Assembly (NCBI GenBank): GCA_028285145.1
Contig: JANQQC010000010.1
Coordinates: forward strand, 124,001-188,000
Source of the DNA: Hyphomonadaceae bacterium
GTDB lineage: Bacteria; Pseudomonadota; Alphaproteobacteria; Caulobacterales; Hyphomonadaceae
Direction of reading: 5' to 3'
DNA: 64,000 bases
Part shown: piece after piece, positions 1 through 10,809 of the stretch
Position numbering within the stretch: position 1 is the first letter of the stretch
Layout: each line of letters starts with the position of its first letter
Position numbers and translations under genes: made by a program
The notes under the pieces: model-generated
What the model was told of the DNA's origin: nothing
The model's input: only the letters and a program-made list of their open reading frames with translations
Database searches by the model: none

Positions 1-1350
1 GCCGCAGCGGCTGTTTCCTACTTCGAGTTCCGGGATATGCAGACCGCGCATCAGAAGTCGATTCAGGATGCACGCGTTCTGGCGAAGCTCGATTCCGGAG
101 AAGCCGCGCGCGAGCGCCAGAACATGACGCTGGAGCTCATCGAAATACGCGAGGCCGGCGTTGCTGCCCGAGAAAACGCCCAACTTGTCCGAAGCGTTGA
201 CCGGGCCGCTGCCGATGGCGGCGCACAGGCACTGGCTTCGCTCGCAGTCGCAGCGGCCAAGGATCACGCTGCGGGCATTCGGCTCAACAGCGCGACGGCG
301 CACCTTGTCGCGACCATTATTGACGAAGCTGACGCCGGCGCGCTTCAGCTCGAAGGCGACGGCCTCGCCTTTCTCAGGGCAATCGAGTTGGACTGGACAT
401 CGCCGACGGGAGAGGCCGCCGAACCGCTTCTTGCCATTGCTGATGGTAATGACATGGAACTGAAACCGTATGCGCACTCAGCGCTTGCCCGGCTCTATTA
501 TACTAACGCCAACAACAACAATCTGCAGGGCGACTCCAAATGCGACCAGTCGATCAGCCATGGCGACACTGCCGTCGCGCTGGGGATCGAGGCGATCGGG
601 CCGTCGCTCTGGAAGGGGGAGTGCCTGCGGAAGCAAGGCCGCACGCAGGAAGCCTATCGCGCCTTTGCGCGAGCCCACGACTGGTATGAAGACAACCGCA
701 CCTATGCCGACGAGACGCTTCCCATGGATCATATCCGAAGGGTTCATCATGGTGTTGGCACGACGCTGATCGCGCTCGCTGCACGCGATGAAGCGCAAAC
801 CGTCGACAGCGCCCTCGATACGGTCACGGCGCTCGATTTGGCTGAACAGCATTTGCGGATCGCGGCCGATATGCGTGTTGAGCGCGGTGAAGGGCGGCTG
901 GGTGAAGTCTACACAGCTGAGAATCTCGGCTTCATTGCCGTGAAACGGGAGGACTGGCCGGTCGCCCTCGACCATACGAGCTATGTCGACAGCATCGTTC
1001 CCCTCGCCTGGAACCTGACGGTCCGCTACATCGCCGCAGCAGAAATCTACCAGTCGCTTGTCGATGGCGGCGAGGCTCCATCTGCCGGGCTCAACCGGTC
1101 AACGGCGCGCAATATTGCCTGCGACACGGAACGAACGCTGGCCGCAATGCGCTACGAGTACTTCGACGAAGACGAGCTGCGCCGCCTCCTGCCCGCCAAA
1201 TATGCCGAGACCATCGATACGCTGATCGCAAGGCCGAAGGCCACCTTCGATGCCCGCCAGCTGGAGCTGGAAGGCCGCGCCATGCATGCGGACTCGGCCC
1301 TACCGACAGTGTTGGATCAGTCGTTCATGTCGGAGCTTTGCCGCAACTGA
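1..1350 (+). CDS. TPR-like helical protein, N-terminus outside window
   Basis: The reading frame is open from base 1. The first Met codon is at 37, but the preceding codons (AAAAVSYFEFRD) look like the end of a membrane helix followed by a helical linker, so the true start is probably upstream of the window. Residues 1-100 are Glu/Arg/Ala-rich and probably coiled-coil. The remainder is helical with TPR-like alternation (for example SALARLYY, LWKGECLRKQGRTQEAYRAF). It ends 3 bp before the convergent MFS gene, leaving no room for a terminator. Alphaproteobacteria carry many membrane-anchored TPR proteins fused to signalling or kinase domains, and the missing N-terminus could hold such a domain. 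No specific function can be assigned. Confidence 0.7.
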   Translation, partial: AAAAVSYFEFRDMQTAHQKSIQDARVLAKLDSGEAARERQNMTLELIEIREAGVAARENAQLVRSVDRAAADGGAQALASLAVAAAKDHAAGIRLNSATAHLVATIIDEADAGALQLEGDGLAFLRAIELDWTSPTGEAAEPLLAIADGNDMELKPYAHSALARLYYTNANNNNLQGDSKCDQSISHGDTAVALGIEAIGPSLWKGECLRKQGRTQEAYRAFARAHDWYEDNRTYADETLPMDHIRRVHHGVGTTLIALAARDEAQTVDSALDTVTALDLAEQHLRIAADMRVERGEGRLGEVYTAENLGFIAVKREDWPVALDHTSYVDSIVPLAWNLTVRYIAAAEIYQSLVDGGEAPSAGLNRSTARNIACDTERTLAAMRYEYFDEDELRRLLPAKYAETIDTLIARPKATFDARQLELEGRAMHADSALPTVLDQSFMSELCRN

Positions 1351-1353
1351 TCC

Positions 1354-2550
1354 CTAAGACTGCGACATTTGGAGGGGCTTGATCGCAACGAGTAGCGCAA
1401 CAGCGATGAACTGGATCAGTACCACGGCCGCGCAGAGCGTTGCGAGGCCGGACAGGACAAACGGTGCCAGCAAGGCTGTGCCACCCGCCGCAACGCCGAG
1501 GATTGCCAGAATCATCAATGATGCGCCCCGATCATTGTCCCCTGCACTTGCAATGAGCGCACGCAGGAACCCTGGTGGGCCGCGAAAGCCAAGGCCAGCA
1601 TTCATCGGCGCAAAAAGAATGGCCAGCATGACGGGATCACCGCCGCCGCTGAGCGCGTAAGCCAGCAAGCCCAGCGCTGCCAACGCTGCCATGCCGGTCC
1701 CGAATGCGATCATTCGTTCGGCCCCGAACCGGTCGACGAAGAAGCCTGTGACGTTGGACGCGATCACGAAGCAGGTCACGCCGACGACCTGCATGATGAT
1801 GAAATCATCCAGCGCGCCGCCCATGGTTCGGACGATCACAACCGGTGCCCCGAACACAAAGACCAGCAGACCGCCCAAGACGCAGGCCTGACTAATCGCA
1901 TAACGAAGGTAGACCGGCGAGCGCAGCAGCCGCCAGTATGATCCGCCATGCTCAGCCGGTGGTTCGGTGGGCGGAAGCAACCGATAGAAAATCAGCAGAA
2001 GGACACCGAGCACGAACGCGGCGATCGCTGTCACATGGAAGGATAACGTCCAACCCCCAAGCGACAGCAACCAGACGCCAACTATGGGACCAATGGCCGG
2101 AGCCAGAGATTCAACAGAGCCGAGGGCTCCGATCGCCTTGGTCGCGCCGCTTTCCGAGAAGAGCGCCCGGATGATGCCGGGGGCGTAAACCGCGGGCGCG
2201 GCGGCGACGAGACCCTGCACAAACCGCCAACCAATGAGGGCATCGATCGTTTCAGCACCAGACGCTCGCCACGATACCGCCGCGAAAACAAAAGCGGAGA
2301 GCACCAGAAGCCGCCGACGGCCAAAGCGGACCCCTGCCGCGCCGAAAAAGAGCAAACCCAAGGCTGTGCCCCCGACATAGCTTGCGAGCACGAACTGGCT
2401 GCTGGCCGCGTCCCCGCCCAGCACGTCTGGTAGGCTGGGGATCGCCGGCAGGATGAGGTCGGTCGCTGCAAGTTGGAGCAACGACCCGGCAACCAGCAGC
2501 ACACAGAGAAATAGCGCTGTGGTCAGCGAACGGGAGACCGCCTCAGTCAT
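1354..2550 (-). CDS. MFS drug-efflux transporter, Bcr/CflA (DHA1) type
   Basis: A polytopic inner-membrane protein of about 398 residues with 12 predicted helices. The N-terminal half has features of the Bcr/CflA branch: ATDLILPAIPSLPDVLG in helix 1, then a G-R-F-G-R-R-R-L loop after helix 2. It is expected to expel small toxic compounds by proton antiport; the substrate is unknown. The frame is open further upstream, but I chose the ATG at 2550 because it overlaps the stop of the preceding VOC remnant (ATGA), the same coupling seen through the rest of this operon. It is the last gene of the methionine operon, so it may be co-transcribed with metH. A link to methionine or SAM metabolism is inference only. 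Confidence 0.85.
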   Translation of the reverse strand: MTEAVSRSLTTALFLCVLLVAGSLLQLAATDLILPAIPSLPDVLGGDAASSQFVLASYVGGTALGLLFFGAAGVRFGRRRLLVLSAFVFAAVSWRASGAETIDALIGWRFVQGLVAAAPAVYAPGIIRALFSESGATKAIGALGSVESLAPAIGPIVGVWLLSLGGWTLSFHVTAIAAFVLGVLLLIFYRLLPPTEPPAEHGGSYWRLLRSPVYLRYAISQACVLGGLLVFVFGAPVVIVRTMGGALDDFIIMQVVGVTCFVIASNVTGFFVDRFGAERMIAFGTGMAALAALGLLAYALSGGGDPVMLAILFAPMNAGLGFRGPPGFLRALIASAGDNDRGASLMILAILGVAAGGTALLAPFVLSGLATLCAAVVLIQFIAVALLVAIKPLQMSQS

Positions 2551-2677
2551 CGAGACCCACGTTGAATGAGAGCCCACTTGTCTCCAAAGGAATCCTGCCA
2601 CACGGCGGCAACGCCATTGAAGGCTATGGCTTCATCATAACCTGGAACACCAAGCGTGACCTCGGCAATGTGCCGTG

Positions 2678-2681
<4 letters not shown>
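2547..2681 (-). pseudogene. VOC/glyoxalase-family remnant with in-frame internal deletion
   Basis: A 44-codon frame starts with GTG overlapping the metH stop (GTGA) and ends with TGA overlapping the MFS start (ATGA). Its first 21 residues (RHIAEVTLGVPGYDEAIAF) match the typical N-terminus of small VOC-superfamily proteins (glyoxalase/bleomycin resistance type). Its last 22 (AAVWQDSFGDKWALIQ) match their typical C-terminus. The middle 80-90 residues that such proteins normally have are absent, so the two ends are joined in frame. The product cannot fold as a VOC domain and probably lacks activity, but the frame may persist because it couples MFS translation to metH. The family assignment is from motif recognition. 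Confidence 0.6.
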
Positions 2682-5310
<2,629 letters not shown>

Positions 5311-5314
<4 letters not shown>

Positions 5315-5664
5315 TCGTCTAGTATCGTCTCGAAGCCGCCCAGGATCATGCGCTTGGCGTCGAAGATGGTGAACTCCTCGTCGCCCTCGAAGAATGGATC
5401 TTGGACAAGCTGCTCCATACCTTCATCGCGAACTTGTTTCGAGGGCCACTCGATCCAGGAGAACATGACGGTCTCGTCGGGCTTTCGCTTCACAGCCATT
5501 GGAAAAGACGTGAGCTCGCCGTCGGGGACATCGACGCCCCAGTTCTCCACCATGCGACGCGCACCATACTTCTTGAAAACGGGCACACATTCCCGCGCGT
5601 ACTGAAGATAGGCTTCCTTCTTTTCATTGGGAACCGCGATCACGAACCCGTCGACATAAGTCAT
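5311..5664 (-). CDS. DUF1428 family protein (YbaA-like)
   Basis: A 117-residue cytoplasmic protein that fits the DUF1428 family: it opens with [19 protein letters not shown] and contains a [17 protein letters not shown] segment and the W-I-E-W-P-S-K sequence of a ferredoxin-like alpha/beta fold. No biochemical role is established for the family. It sits between the two halves of metH, overlapping both neighbours by 4 bp (ATGA), so it is certainly translated in the same mRNA. A role linked to methionine synthase is possible but nothing in the sequence shows it. Confidence 0.85.
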
Positions 5665-6215
5665 TCCGGTCTCTCCACACCTGTCAGGCCGTCAATGCTC
5701 TCGGCATTCTTCGTGTAGTATTTCTCCGCCCAGGCCTCGGCGGTCATTTTTTCATTGTCGGCATAGCGCTTGAGCTGATCGCGTTCTTCGCGGAAATCCA
5801 TGAAGGGCACGCCCCAGCCGCAACTGTCCTGAATGCGGTCGAGCTTCACCGTGACGATCGCCCGTGCCTTGTCGAACTTCGGGAATTTGGCGAGCAGATC
5901 GGGGAAGCGTGGGTCATCGAACTGTATCGCTTCTCCTTTACCGAACAGGCGCAGGATCAGCGGCGCGCCTTCAAAGGCACAGAACATGACGACGATGCGA
6001 CCGTTCTCTTTCAGGTGCGCCATCGTTTCGATGCCGGACCCGCCGACATCGAGCCAGGCGATTTCATTGGGGCCGAGCACCGTGACACTATCATAGCCCT
6101 TGGGGCTGAGATTGATGTGACCATCATCAGAAAGCGGGGCGGTCGCCACGAAATAGACTTTCTGCGCCTTGATGAAGGCTTCCAGCTTCGGGGTGATCTC
6201 TTCATAGACCTTCAT
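5661..6215 (-). CDS. Pyridoxamine 5'-phosphate oxidase-family (split-barrel flavin-binding) protein
   Basis: A 184-residue protein with the split beta-barrel pattern of the PNPOx-like superfamily: an N-terminal helix, then YFVATAPLSDDGHINLSPKG, a WLDVGGSGIETMAHLKENGR strand-helix, and a VMFCAFEGAPLILRLFGKG strand pair. Such proteins bind FMN, F420 or haem. This subgroup is usually left as 'PNPOx family' rather than PdxH, and it lacks the C-terminal PdxH region. It lies between the metH halves, 11 bp after the homocysteine domain gene, and overlaps DUF1428 by 4 bp. The idea that it serves as a flavin-dependent helper for cobalamin reduction is attractive but unsupported. Confidence 0.85.
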   Translation of the reverse strand: MKVYEEITPKLEAFIKAQKVYFVATAPLSDDGHINLSPKGYDSVTVLGPNEIAWLDVGGSGIETMAHLKENGRIVVMFCAFEGAPLILRLFGKGEAIQFDDPRFPDLLAKFPKFDKARAIVTVKLDRIQDSCGWGVPFMDFREERDQLKRYADNEKMTAEAWAEKYYTKNAESIDGLTGVERPE

Positions 6216-6226
6216 GGGGATCTCCT

Positions 6227-7297
6227 TCAGCTCGCCAGTTCAAAGGGTTCAAGGCCGGACAGGCGCATAGCACGAGGACGCCCGGGCACAGTGCGTGTCG
6301 GCTGATCGGCCGCCTTTGCGATGGCGTCGATATGGTCAGGCGTGGTGCCGCAGCAGCCGCCGACAAGGTTCAACAGGCCCGAAGAGGCCCACTCCTGGAT
6401 GTGACCGGCGGTTTGCTCGGGAGTCTCATCATACTCACCCATCTCATTGGGCAGGCCCGCATTCGGGAAGGCGGCGACATGCGTGTCGGCGATGCGGGCG
6501 AGCTCTGCAATGTGCGGGCGCATTAGATCGGCACCAAGCGCGCAGTTGAGCCCGATCGCAAAGGGCTCGGCGTGACGCACTGAGTTCCAGAACGCCTCGA
6601 CTGTCTGACCCGAGAGCGTGCGGCCCGAGCGGTCCGTAATCGTACCGGAGATCCAGATGGGCAGCGCCTCTTGGCCTTCGGCTTCCAGATCCTTAACGGC
6701 CTTGATCGCCGCCTTGCAGTTCAGCGTGTCGGTAATGGTCTCGATAATGTAGAGATCCACGCCACCTTCGTAGAGTGCCTCCACCTGCATGCGATAAGCG
6801 TCGTAGACTTGGTCGAAGGTCACTTCGCGCGCACCCGGATCGTTCACATCCGAAGACATGGACAACATTTTATTGAGCGGTCCAATCGAGCCGGCCAGGA
6901 AGCGTGGCTTATCCGGCGTCTTCGCCGTCCACTCATCCGCGACACGCCGGCCGGTCTTCGCGCCTTCATAGCTGATGTCTCGCACCGATTGTGGGTCAAG
7001 ATCGTAGTCGGCCTGCGCGATGGTGGTCGCCGAGAAGGTATTGGTTTCGGAGATGTCCGCGCCGACGGCGAAGTACTGATTGTGGATGTCCGCTACAATA
7101 TCAGGTCGTGTCAGGCACAGAATGTCATTGTTACCCTTCATCTGCCCCGGGTAGGCCGCTTCGGTAAAGCGCTCCCCACGATAGTCTTTTTCCTCAAGGC
7201 CCATACGCTGGATCAGCGCGCCCCAAGAGCCATCAAAGACGAGAATACGTTCCTTCGCAGCGGCTTTCAGCGCCGCAATTCGTTCAGCTCGTGTCAT
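6227..7297 (-). CDS. metH: Methionine synthase, homocysteine-binding (N-terminal) half
   Basis: This 356-residue protein corresponds to MetH domain 1, a zinc-dependent homocysteine S-methyltransferase barrel. The three zinc-binding cysteines are in place: one near residue 250 (GLNCALG) and a Cys pair near 315-316 (GGCCGTTPDH), close to the E. coli MetH positions. The early FDGSWGALIQ motif and GADISETNTF are also typical. It supplies the activated homocysteine thiolate to the cobalamin half encoded at 2678-5314. It follows metF by 9 bp in the same operon. A split MetH at exactly this domain boundary is known in some Alphaproteobacteria, so this is not a frameshifted gene. Confidence 0.94.
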   Translation of the reverse strand: MTRAERIAALKAAAKERILVFDGSWGALIQRMGLEEKDYRGERFTEAAYPGQMKGNNDILCLTRPDIVADIHNQYFAVGADISETNTFSATTIAQADYDLDPQSVRDISYEGAKTGRRVADEWTAKTPDKPRFLAGSIGPLNKMLSMSSDVNDPGAREVTFDQVYDAYRMQVEALYEGGVDLYIIETITDTLNCKAAIKAVKDLEAEGQEALPIWISGTITDRSGRTLSGQTVEAFWNSVRHAEPFAIGLNCALGADLMRPHIAELARIADTHVAAFPNAGLPNEMGEYDETPEQTAGHIQEWASSGLLNLVGGCCGTTPDHIDAIAKAADQPTRTVPGRPRAMRLSGLEPFELAS

Positions 7298-7306
7298 AGG
7301 TTTTCC

Positions 7307-8191
7307 TTAAGCCGCTTTGGGCACGGGTTTGGGCTTGAGGCCCAGAAGGCGGCAGGTGGAGAGCGCGAGTCCTGCCCGATTCAGTGTATAGAAATGGAAA
7401 TCGCGAACGCCCTGATCTGCCAGCTTGCGCGTCAGTTCAGCAGCGACATTGGCAGTCACGAGATCGCGGGTTTCTGGATCGTCATCAAGGCCATCGTAGA
7501 GATCACGCAGCCAGTCCGGCAGCGTCGCCTGCACCATCTTCGCCATCCGCGTCAGACCTTTGAAGTTCGGCTGCAGCATAATGCCAGGGATAATCGGCAT
7601 GGTGATACCGGCCTTTTCGGCCTCGTCCAGCAGACGGAAATAGTCGTCGGGATTGAAGAAGAATTGCGTGATCGCACGGTCTGCCCCTGCATCCTGCTTG
7701 GCCTTGAGCACGGCCATATCATCGGCCCAGCCGCGACTGTCGGGGTGAGGCTCAGGATAGGCGGCCACTGAAATCTCGAAACACTTGCCGAGCTCGGGGC
7801 GGTGCGCCCGGATTCCCTCGATCAGTTCGATCGAGCCCTTGTAGCCATCAGGATGCGGGGTGAACGCTTCACCCATGCCATCGGGGCTGTCGCCACGCAG
7901 GGCAACGATGTGTTTCACGCCAGCCTGCCAGTAATCTTCGATAACGGCGTGGACCTCATCCCTGGACGCATCCACGCAGGTTAAGTGCGCAGCGGGAACA
8001 AGTGTCGTCTCCTCGACCATACGCTTCACCGTTCGGTGCGTCCGGTCACGCGTGGAACCACCGGCTCCGAAGGTGACGGACACGAATAGGGGGTCCACCG
8101 GCTCAAGACGGTTTACGGCGTCCCAGAGCTTAGCCTCTGCGGCGTCGGATTTTGGCGGAAAGAATTCAAATGACACGCTGGGCTGCGTCAT
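7307..8191 (-). CDS. metF: 5,10-methylenetetrahydrofolate reductase
   Basis: A 294-residue FAD-dependent TIM-barrel enzyme reducing 5,10-methylene-THF to 5-methyl-THF, the methyl donor for the MetH proteins encoded just downstream. Family features visible are SFEFFPPK at residue 8, the VSVTFGAGGSTRDRT strand-loop near residue 40, HLTCVDASRDEV, and QFFFNPDDYFRLLDEAEKAG in the second half. Its length is normal for the short bacterial type. The ATG overlaps the stop of the ArsR/methyltransferase gene by 4 bp (ATGA), indicating translational coupling and shared regulation. Confidence 0.95.
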   Translation of the reverse strand: MTQPSVSFEFFPPKSDAAEAKLWDAVNRLEPVDPLFVSVTFGAGGSTRDRTHRTVKRMVEETTLVPAAHLTCVDASRDEVHAVIEDYWQAGVKHIVALRGDSPDGMGEAFTPHPDGYKGSIELIEGIRAHRPELGKCFEISVAAYPEPHPDSRGWADDMAVLKAKQDAGADRAITQFFFNPDDYFRLLDEAEKAGITMPIIPGIMLQPNFKGLTRMAKMVQATLPDWLRDLYDGLDDDPETRDLVTANVAAELTRKLADQGVRDFHFYTLNRAGLALSTCRLLGLKPKPVPKAA

Positions 8192-9177
8192 GCTGCGGCC
8201 TCCTTTGCGAGGGCAGGCTTTTCAGCTGTGAGGATCTGAACCGACAGACCATCTTTCGGCTCATCTGTTGCATTACCGGGCGGATCGAACTGACGCCGGT
8301 TCATAACCGCTAAGCCTGCGGCGTCCGTCCAGTCTTCGAGCACGTTCGGGCACAGGCCGAGATGACGGTGAGCATGGTCAATGCGGAGAAATTCCAAGTC
8401 ATGCGGCGCGAAATCGACGACAATCAGCCGGCCCTCGGGGCGAAGAATGCGCGCGGCTTCCGCAATCACGCGGTCGGGATTTTCCACATAGTGCAGCACC
8501 TGATGGATGACGACGAGATCGGCTGCGCCATCCTCCAAAGGCAGCGCGGCGGCGTCACCCTTTCGCACATTGGCGTTCTCGACGCCTGCACGGTTCAGGT
8601 TGGCGCGGGCGATGGTGAGCATTTCATGGCTCTGATCGATTCCCTCAGCGCGCCGGACCCGGGAGGATAGAAGCGAGAGCACCCGGCCCGTACCTGTACC
8701 GATATCGACCAGACACTCAAACGGGCCATCACCAGCCGCTTCGAGAATAGCGGCCTCGATAGATTCGTTGGGGTAATGAAGTGCGCGGATTTCGTCCCAT
8801 GCTTCAGCGACGCGCTTGAAGTAGCTGTCCGCCGACTCGGCGCGAGCAGCTCGCACAGCATCAAGACGCGTCTTATCGCGAGCGATATCGCCAGTTTCCT
8901 GATCAAGTTCAGCGAACACACCATCAAGCAGCGCCCGCAAACCGGGCTCCGTCGTGGCGCGATAAAACACCCAGGAACCTTCCGGAAGACGCTCCACCAG
9001 CCCGGACGCAGTAAGTGTTTTCAGGTGCTGGGACACACCGGGTTGGCTCTGACCAAGGATTTCCACAAGTTCTCCAACGGACAGATCACCTCGGCGCAGC
9101 AGAGCCAAAATACGCAGGCGCGACGGCTCCCCAGCCGCTCGCAACGCTTCAACTATTCGGTCCGGCCCAGATTTCAT
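8188..9177 (-). CDS. ArsR-family regulator fused to a SAM-dependent methyltransferase domain
   Basis: About 329 residues. Residues 1-90 form an ArsR winged helix (EPSRLRILALLRRGDLSVGELVEILG, then QSQPGVSQHLKTL as recognition helix). Residues 140-310 form a class I methyltransferase fold with the SAM motif VDIGTGTGRVL and the VIHQVLHYVENP strand. Fusions of this kind precede metF/metH in many Alphaproteobacteria and are thought to sense the SAM/SAH state; the SahR group is the closest named regulator I know. I chose the ATG at 9177 because upstream alternatives (9210, 9219) would place the dyad at 9184-9203 inside the coding region. It is first in the methionine operon and probably autoregulated. 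Confidence 0.9.
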   Translation of the reverse strand: MKSGPDRIVEALRAAGEPSRLRILALLRRGDLSVGELVEILGQSQPGVSQHLKTLTASGLVERLPEGSWVFYRATTEPGLRALLDGVFAELDQETGDIARDKTRLDAVRAARAESADSYFKRVAEAWDEIRALHYPNESIEAAILEAAGDGPFECLVDIGTGTGRVLSLLSSRVRRAEGIDQSHEMLTIARANLNRAGVENANVRKGDAAALPLEDGAADLVVIHQVLHYVENPDRVIAEAARILRPEGRLIVVDFAPHDLEFLRIDHAHRHLGLCPNVLEDWTDAAGLAVMNRRQFDPPGNATDEPKDGLSVQILTAEKPALAKEAAA

Positions 9178-9183
9178 TTCGGG

Positions 9184-9203
9184 ATATAAGCATGTTCTTA
9201 TAT
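9184..9203 (-). promoter_or_regulatory. Perfect 7+6+7 inverted repeat, likely ArsR operator of the methionine operon
   Basis: On the plus strand the site reads ATATAAG-catgtt-CTTATAT, a perfect 7-bp dyad with a 6-bp spacer. It ends 6 bp before the regulator's start codon. TATAAG within the minus-strand arm could be the -10 box itself, so a dimeric ArsR bound here would block the promoter. The site lies in the 134-bp divergent region shared with mlaA, but its position points to the methionine operon as its target. Operator function is inferred from symmetry and location. Confidence 0.65.
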
Positions 9204-9311
9204 GTCGCATCAAGAACACGATTGAGATTTTGTTATGGGCCGTTCACGAGACTGCGAGTTGAAGGGGCGCTAATAAGAGTCATATAGCGCACGAAGAACG
9301 GGACGGACTGA

Positions 9312-10082
9312 ATGCGGATCACATCACTTATCGCCTTGGCCGCCTTAGGCCTCGTGTCGTGCGCATCCACGGCAGAAACGACACCAGGATCGGTCAACGA
9401 CCCCTATGAAGGCTGGAATCGCGACGTCTTCGCGTTTAACGAGGCTGTCGACAAGGCCGTGCTTGAACCAGCGGCCCGGGGCTACCGCGCGGCGACACCC
9501 GGTTTCTTCAGGACAGGCGTGCGCAACTTTCTTTCCAACCTCAATGCACCCGTGATCTTCGTGAATGACGTACTCCAAGCCGAGCCCGAGCGGGCGGGGA
9601 CGACGTTCTCAAGGTTTGCCATCAATACGACGCTCGGGATTGGAGGGCTGTTCGATGTGGCCGGTGCATCCGGGCTGGAACGCCACTCCGAGGATTTTGG
9701 CCAAACACTCGCCGTCTGGGGCGTAGACTCTGGCCCGTTTCTCGTCATGCCGATCATCGGACCCAGCAATCCGCGCGATCTGATCGGTGCCGGCGTGGAC
9801 CGGGCTTTCGATCCGCTCACATGGACTCAATTTGAAGACGACGATACGCGTACAACGATAAACGTCACGCGTGGTGTGCTTGGCGCGCTCTCAGCACGCG
9901 AAGGCCTGATCGAGACGTTCGAGACTCTGCGTGAGCAGCCTGAGCCCTATATTGCTTATCGTCGGGCCTACATGGCGCAGCGCGAAGCGGCGATCAGAAA
10001 TGGGCGGGAAGACCCAGATGAGTACCAAAATCTGCCTGATTTCGATGATTCCTTCGACTTCGAGGATGAGGAAAGCGAATAG
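9312..10082 (+). CDS. mlaA: MlaA (VacJ) outer-membrane phospholipid-transport lipoprotein
   Basis: A 256-residue lipoprotein: a short hydrophobic signal ends in the lipobox L-V-S-C at residue 17. The mature part carries the MlaA signature NDPYEGWNRDVFAFNEAVD, then FARFAINTTLGIGGLFDVA-type sequence (FSRFAINTTLGIGGLFDVA here) and FGQTLAVWGVDSGPFLVMP. MlaA sits in the outer membrane and extracts phospholipids from the outer leaflet for return to the inner membrane. The C-terminus is acidic (DFDDSFDFEDEESE), longer than in E. coli. The gene is followed after 9 bp by mlaC. The inner-membrane MlaFEDB complex is not encoded in this window. Confidence 0.93.
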   Translation: MRITSLIALAALGLVSCASTAETTPGSVNDPYEGWNRDVFAFNEAVDKAVLEPAARGYRAATPGFFRTGVRNFLSNLNAPVIFVNDVLQAEPERAGTTFSRFAINTTLGIGGLFDVAGASGLERHSEDFGQTLAVWGVDSGPFLVMPIIGPSNPRDLIGAGVDRAFDPLTWTQFEDDDTRTTINVTRGVLGALSAREGLIETFETLREQPEPYIAYRRAYMAQREAAIRNGREDPDEYQNLPDFDDSFDFEDEESE

Positions 10083-10091
10083 GACGGTCAC

Positions 10092-10754
10092 ATGACCTAT
10101 AAGACAATTCTCGCAAGCGCAGCGGCCATTCTGGCCTTCAGCCTGCCCGCTTTCGCGGACAAGGCGACCGAAGACTATGTCGAAGAAAATGCCAATGAAG
10201 TGCTGCGGACCCTCAACGATCCGGCTCTGAGCGCCTCGGAACGCACAAGCACGTTCAACGCCTATATGGATGAGTTCACCGACATGCGCGCGGTGTCGAA
10301 CTTCGCCATCGGCAAGTATGCCCGCCGCTTTTCCCCGGAAGAACTGGAGCGATATCGCGAAGCGTTCCGCACCTATGCACTCGCCGTTTACGAGGTCCAG
10401 CTGGACCAGTATCGCGGCGAGTCTGTCGTTGTGACCGGATCGACCGACCGCAATGAGCGCGATTCGATCGTGGATACGACCATCCGCCGAGCCGATGGCA
10501 AGGATATGGATGTGCGCTGGCGAGTTCTCACACGTAACGGTGAGTACCAGGTTGTAGACGTGGCGCTGAACCTTGAGGGCAACCTCATCTGGCTGGCCAT
10601 TGAACAGCGCGCGCAATTTCTTTCACTGCTCGACCGGCAAAATGGCTCTGCCGATGCCCTGATCAACAAGATCAACAGCATGACGGCCAAGCTGCGCGCC
10701 GATCAGGCCGCCGGACGCAATCCAGGCCTCGGGTCGAACGACGCCTCGGAATAG
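10092..10754 (+). CDS. mlaC: MlaC-family periplasmic phospholipid carrier
   Basis: A 220-residue protein with a cleavable signal peptide (TILASAAAILAFSLPAFA, cleavage before DK). The mature part fits the MlaC/Ttg2 toluene-tolerance family: paired helices in the first 100 residues (NFAIGKYARRFSPEELERY), then VVTGSTDRNERDSIVDT and a mixed beta sheet with WRVLTRNGEYQVVDVALN. It would carry phospholipids across the periplasm from MlaA to the inner-membrane ABC transporter. AGGA lies 7 bp before the ATG. The pairing with mlaA makes the call firm. Confidence 0.9.
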   Translation: MTYKTILASAAAILAFSLPAFADKATEDYVEENANEVLRTLNDPALSASERTSTFNAYMDEFTDMRAVSNFAIGKYARRFSPEELERYREAFRTYALAVYEVQLDQYRGESVVVTGSTDRNERDSIVDTTIRRADGKDMDVRWRVLTRNGEYQVVDVALNLEGNLIWLAIEQRAQFLSLLDRQNGSADALINKINSMTAKLRADQAAGRNPGLGSNDASE

Positions 10755-10809
10755 CACGTCCTCGTAAAGTCTCTTGCATCGAGCGACCTGACGGCCGAGC
10801 ATCAGCGCA

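Noticed and set aside
6671..7771. 366-codon plus-strand frame opposite the metH N-terminal half and metF
   Set aside because: Antisense shadow of two well-recognised enzymes.
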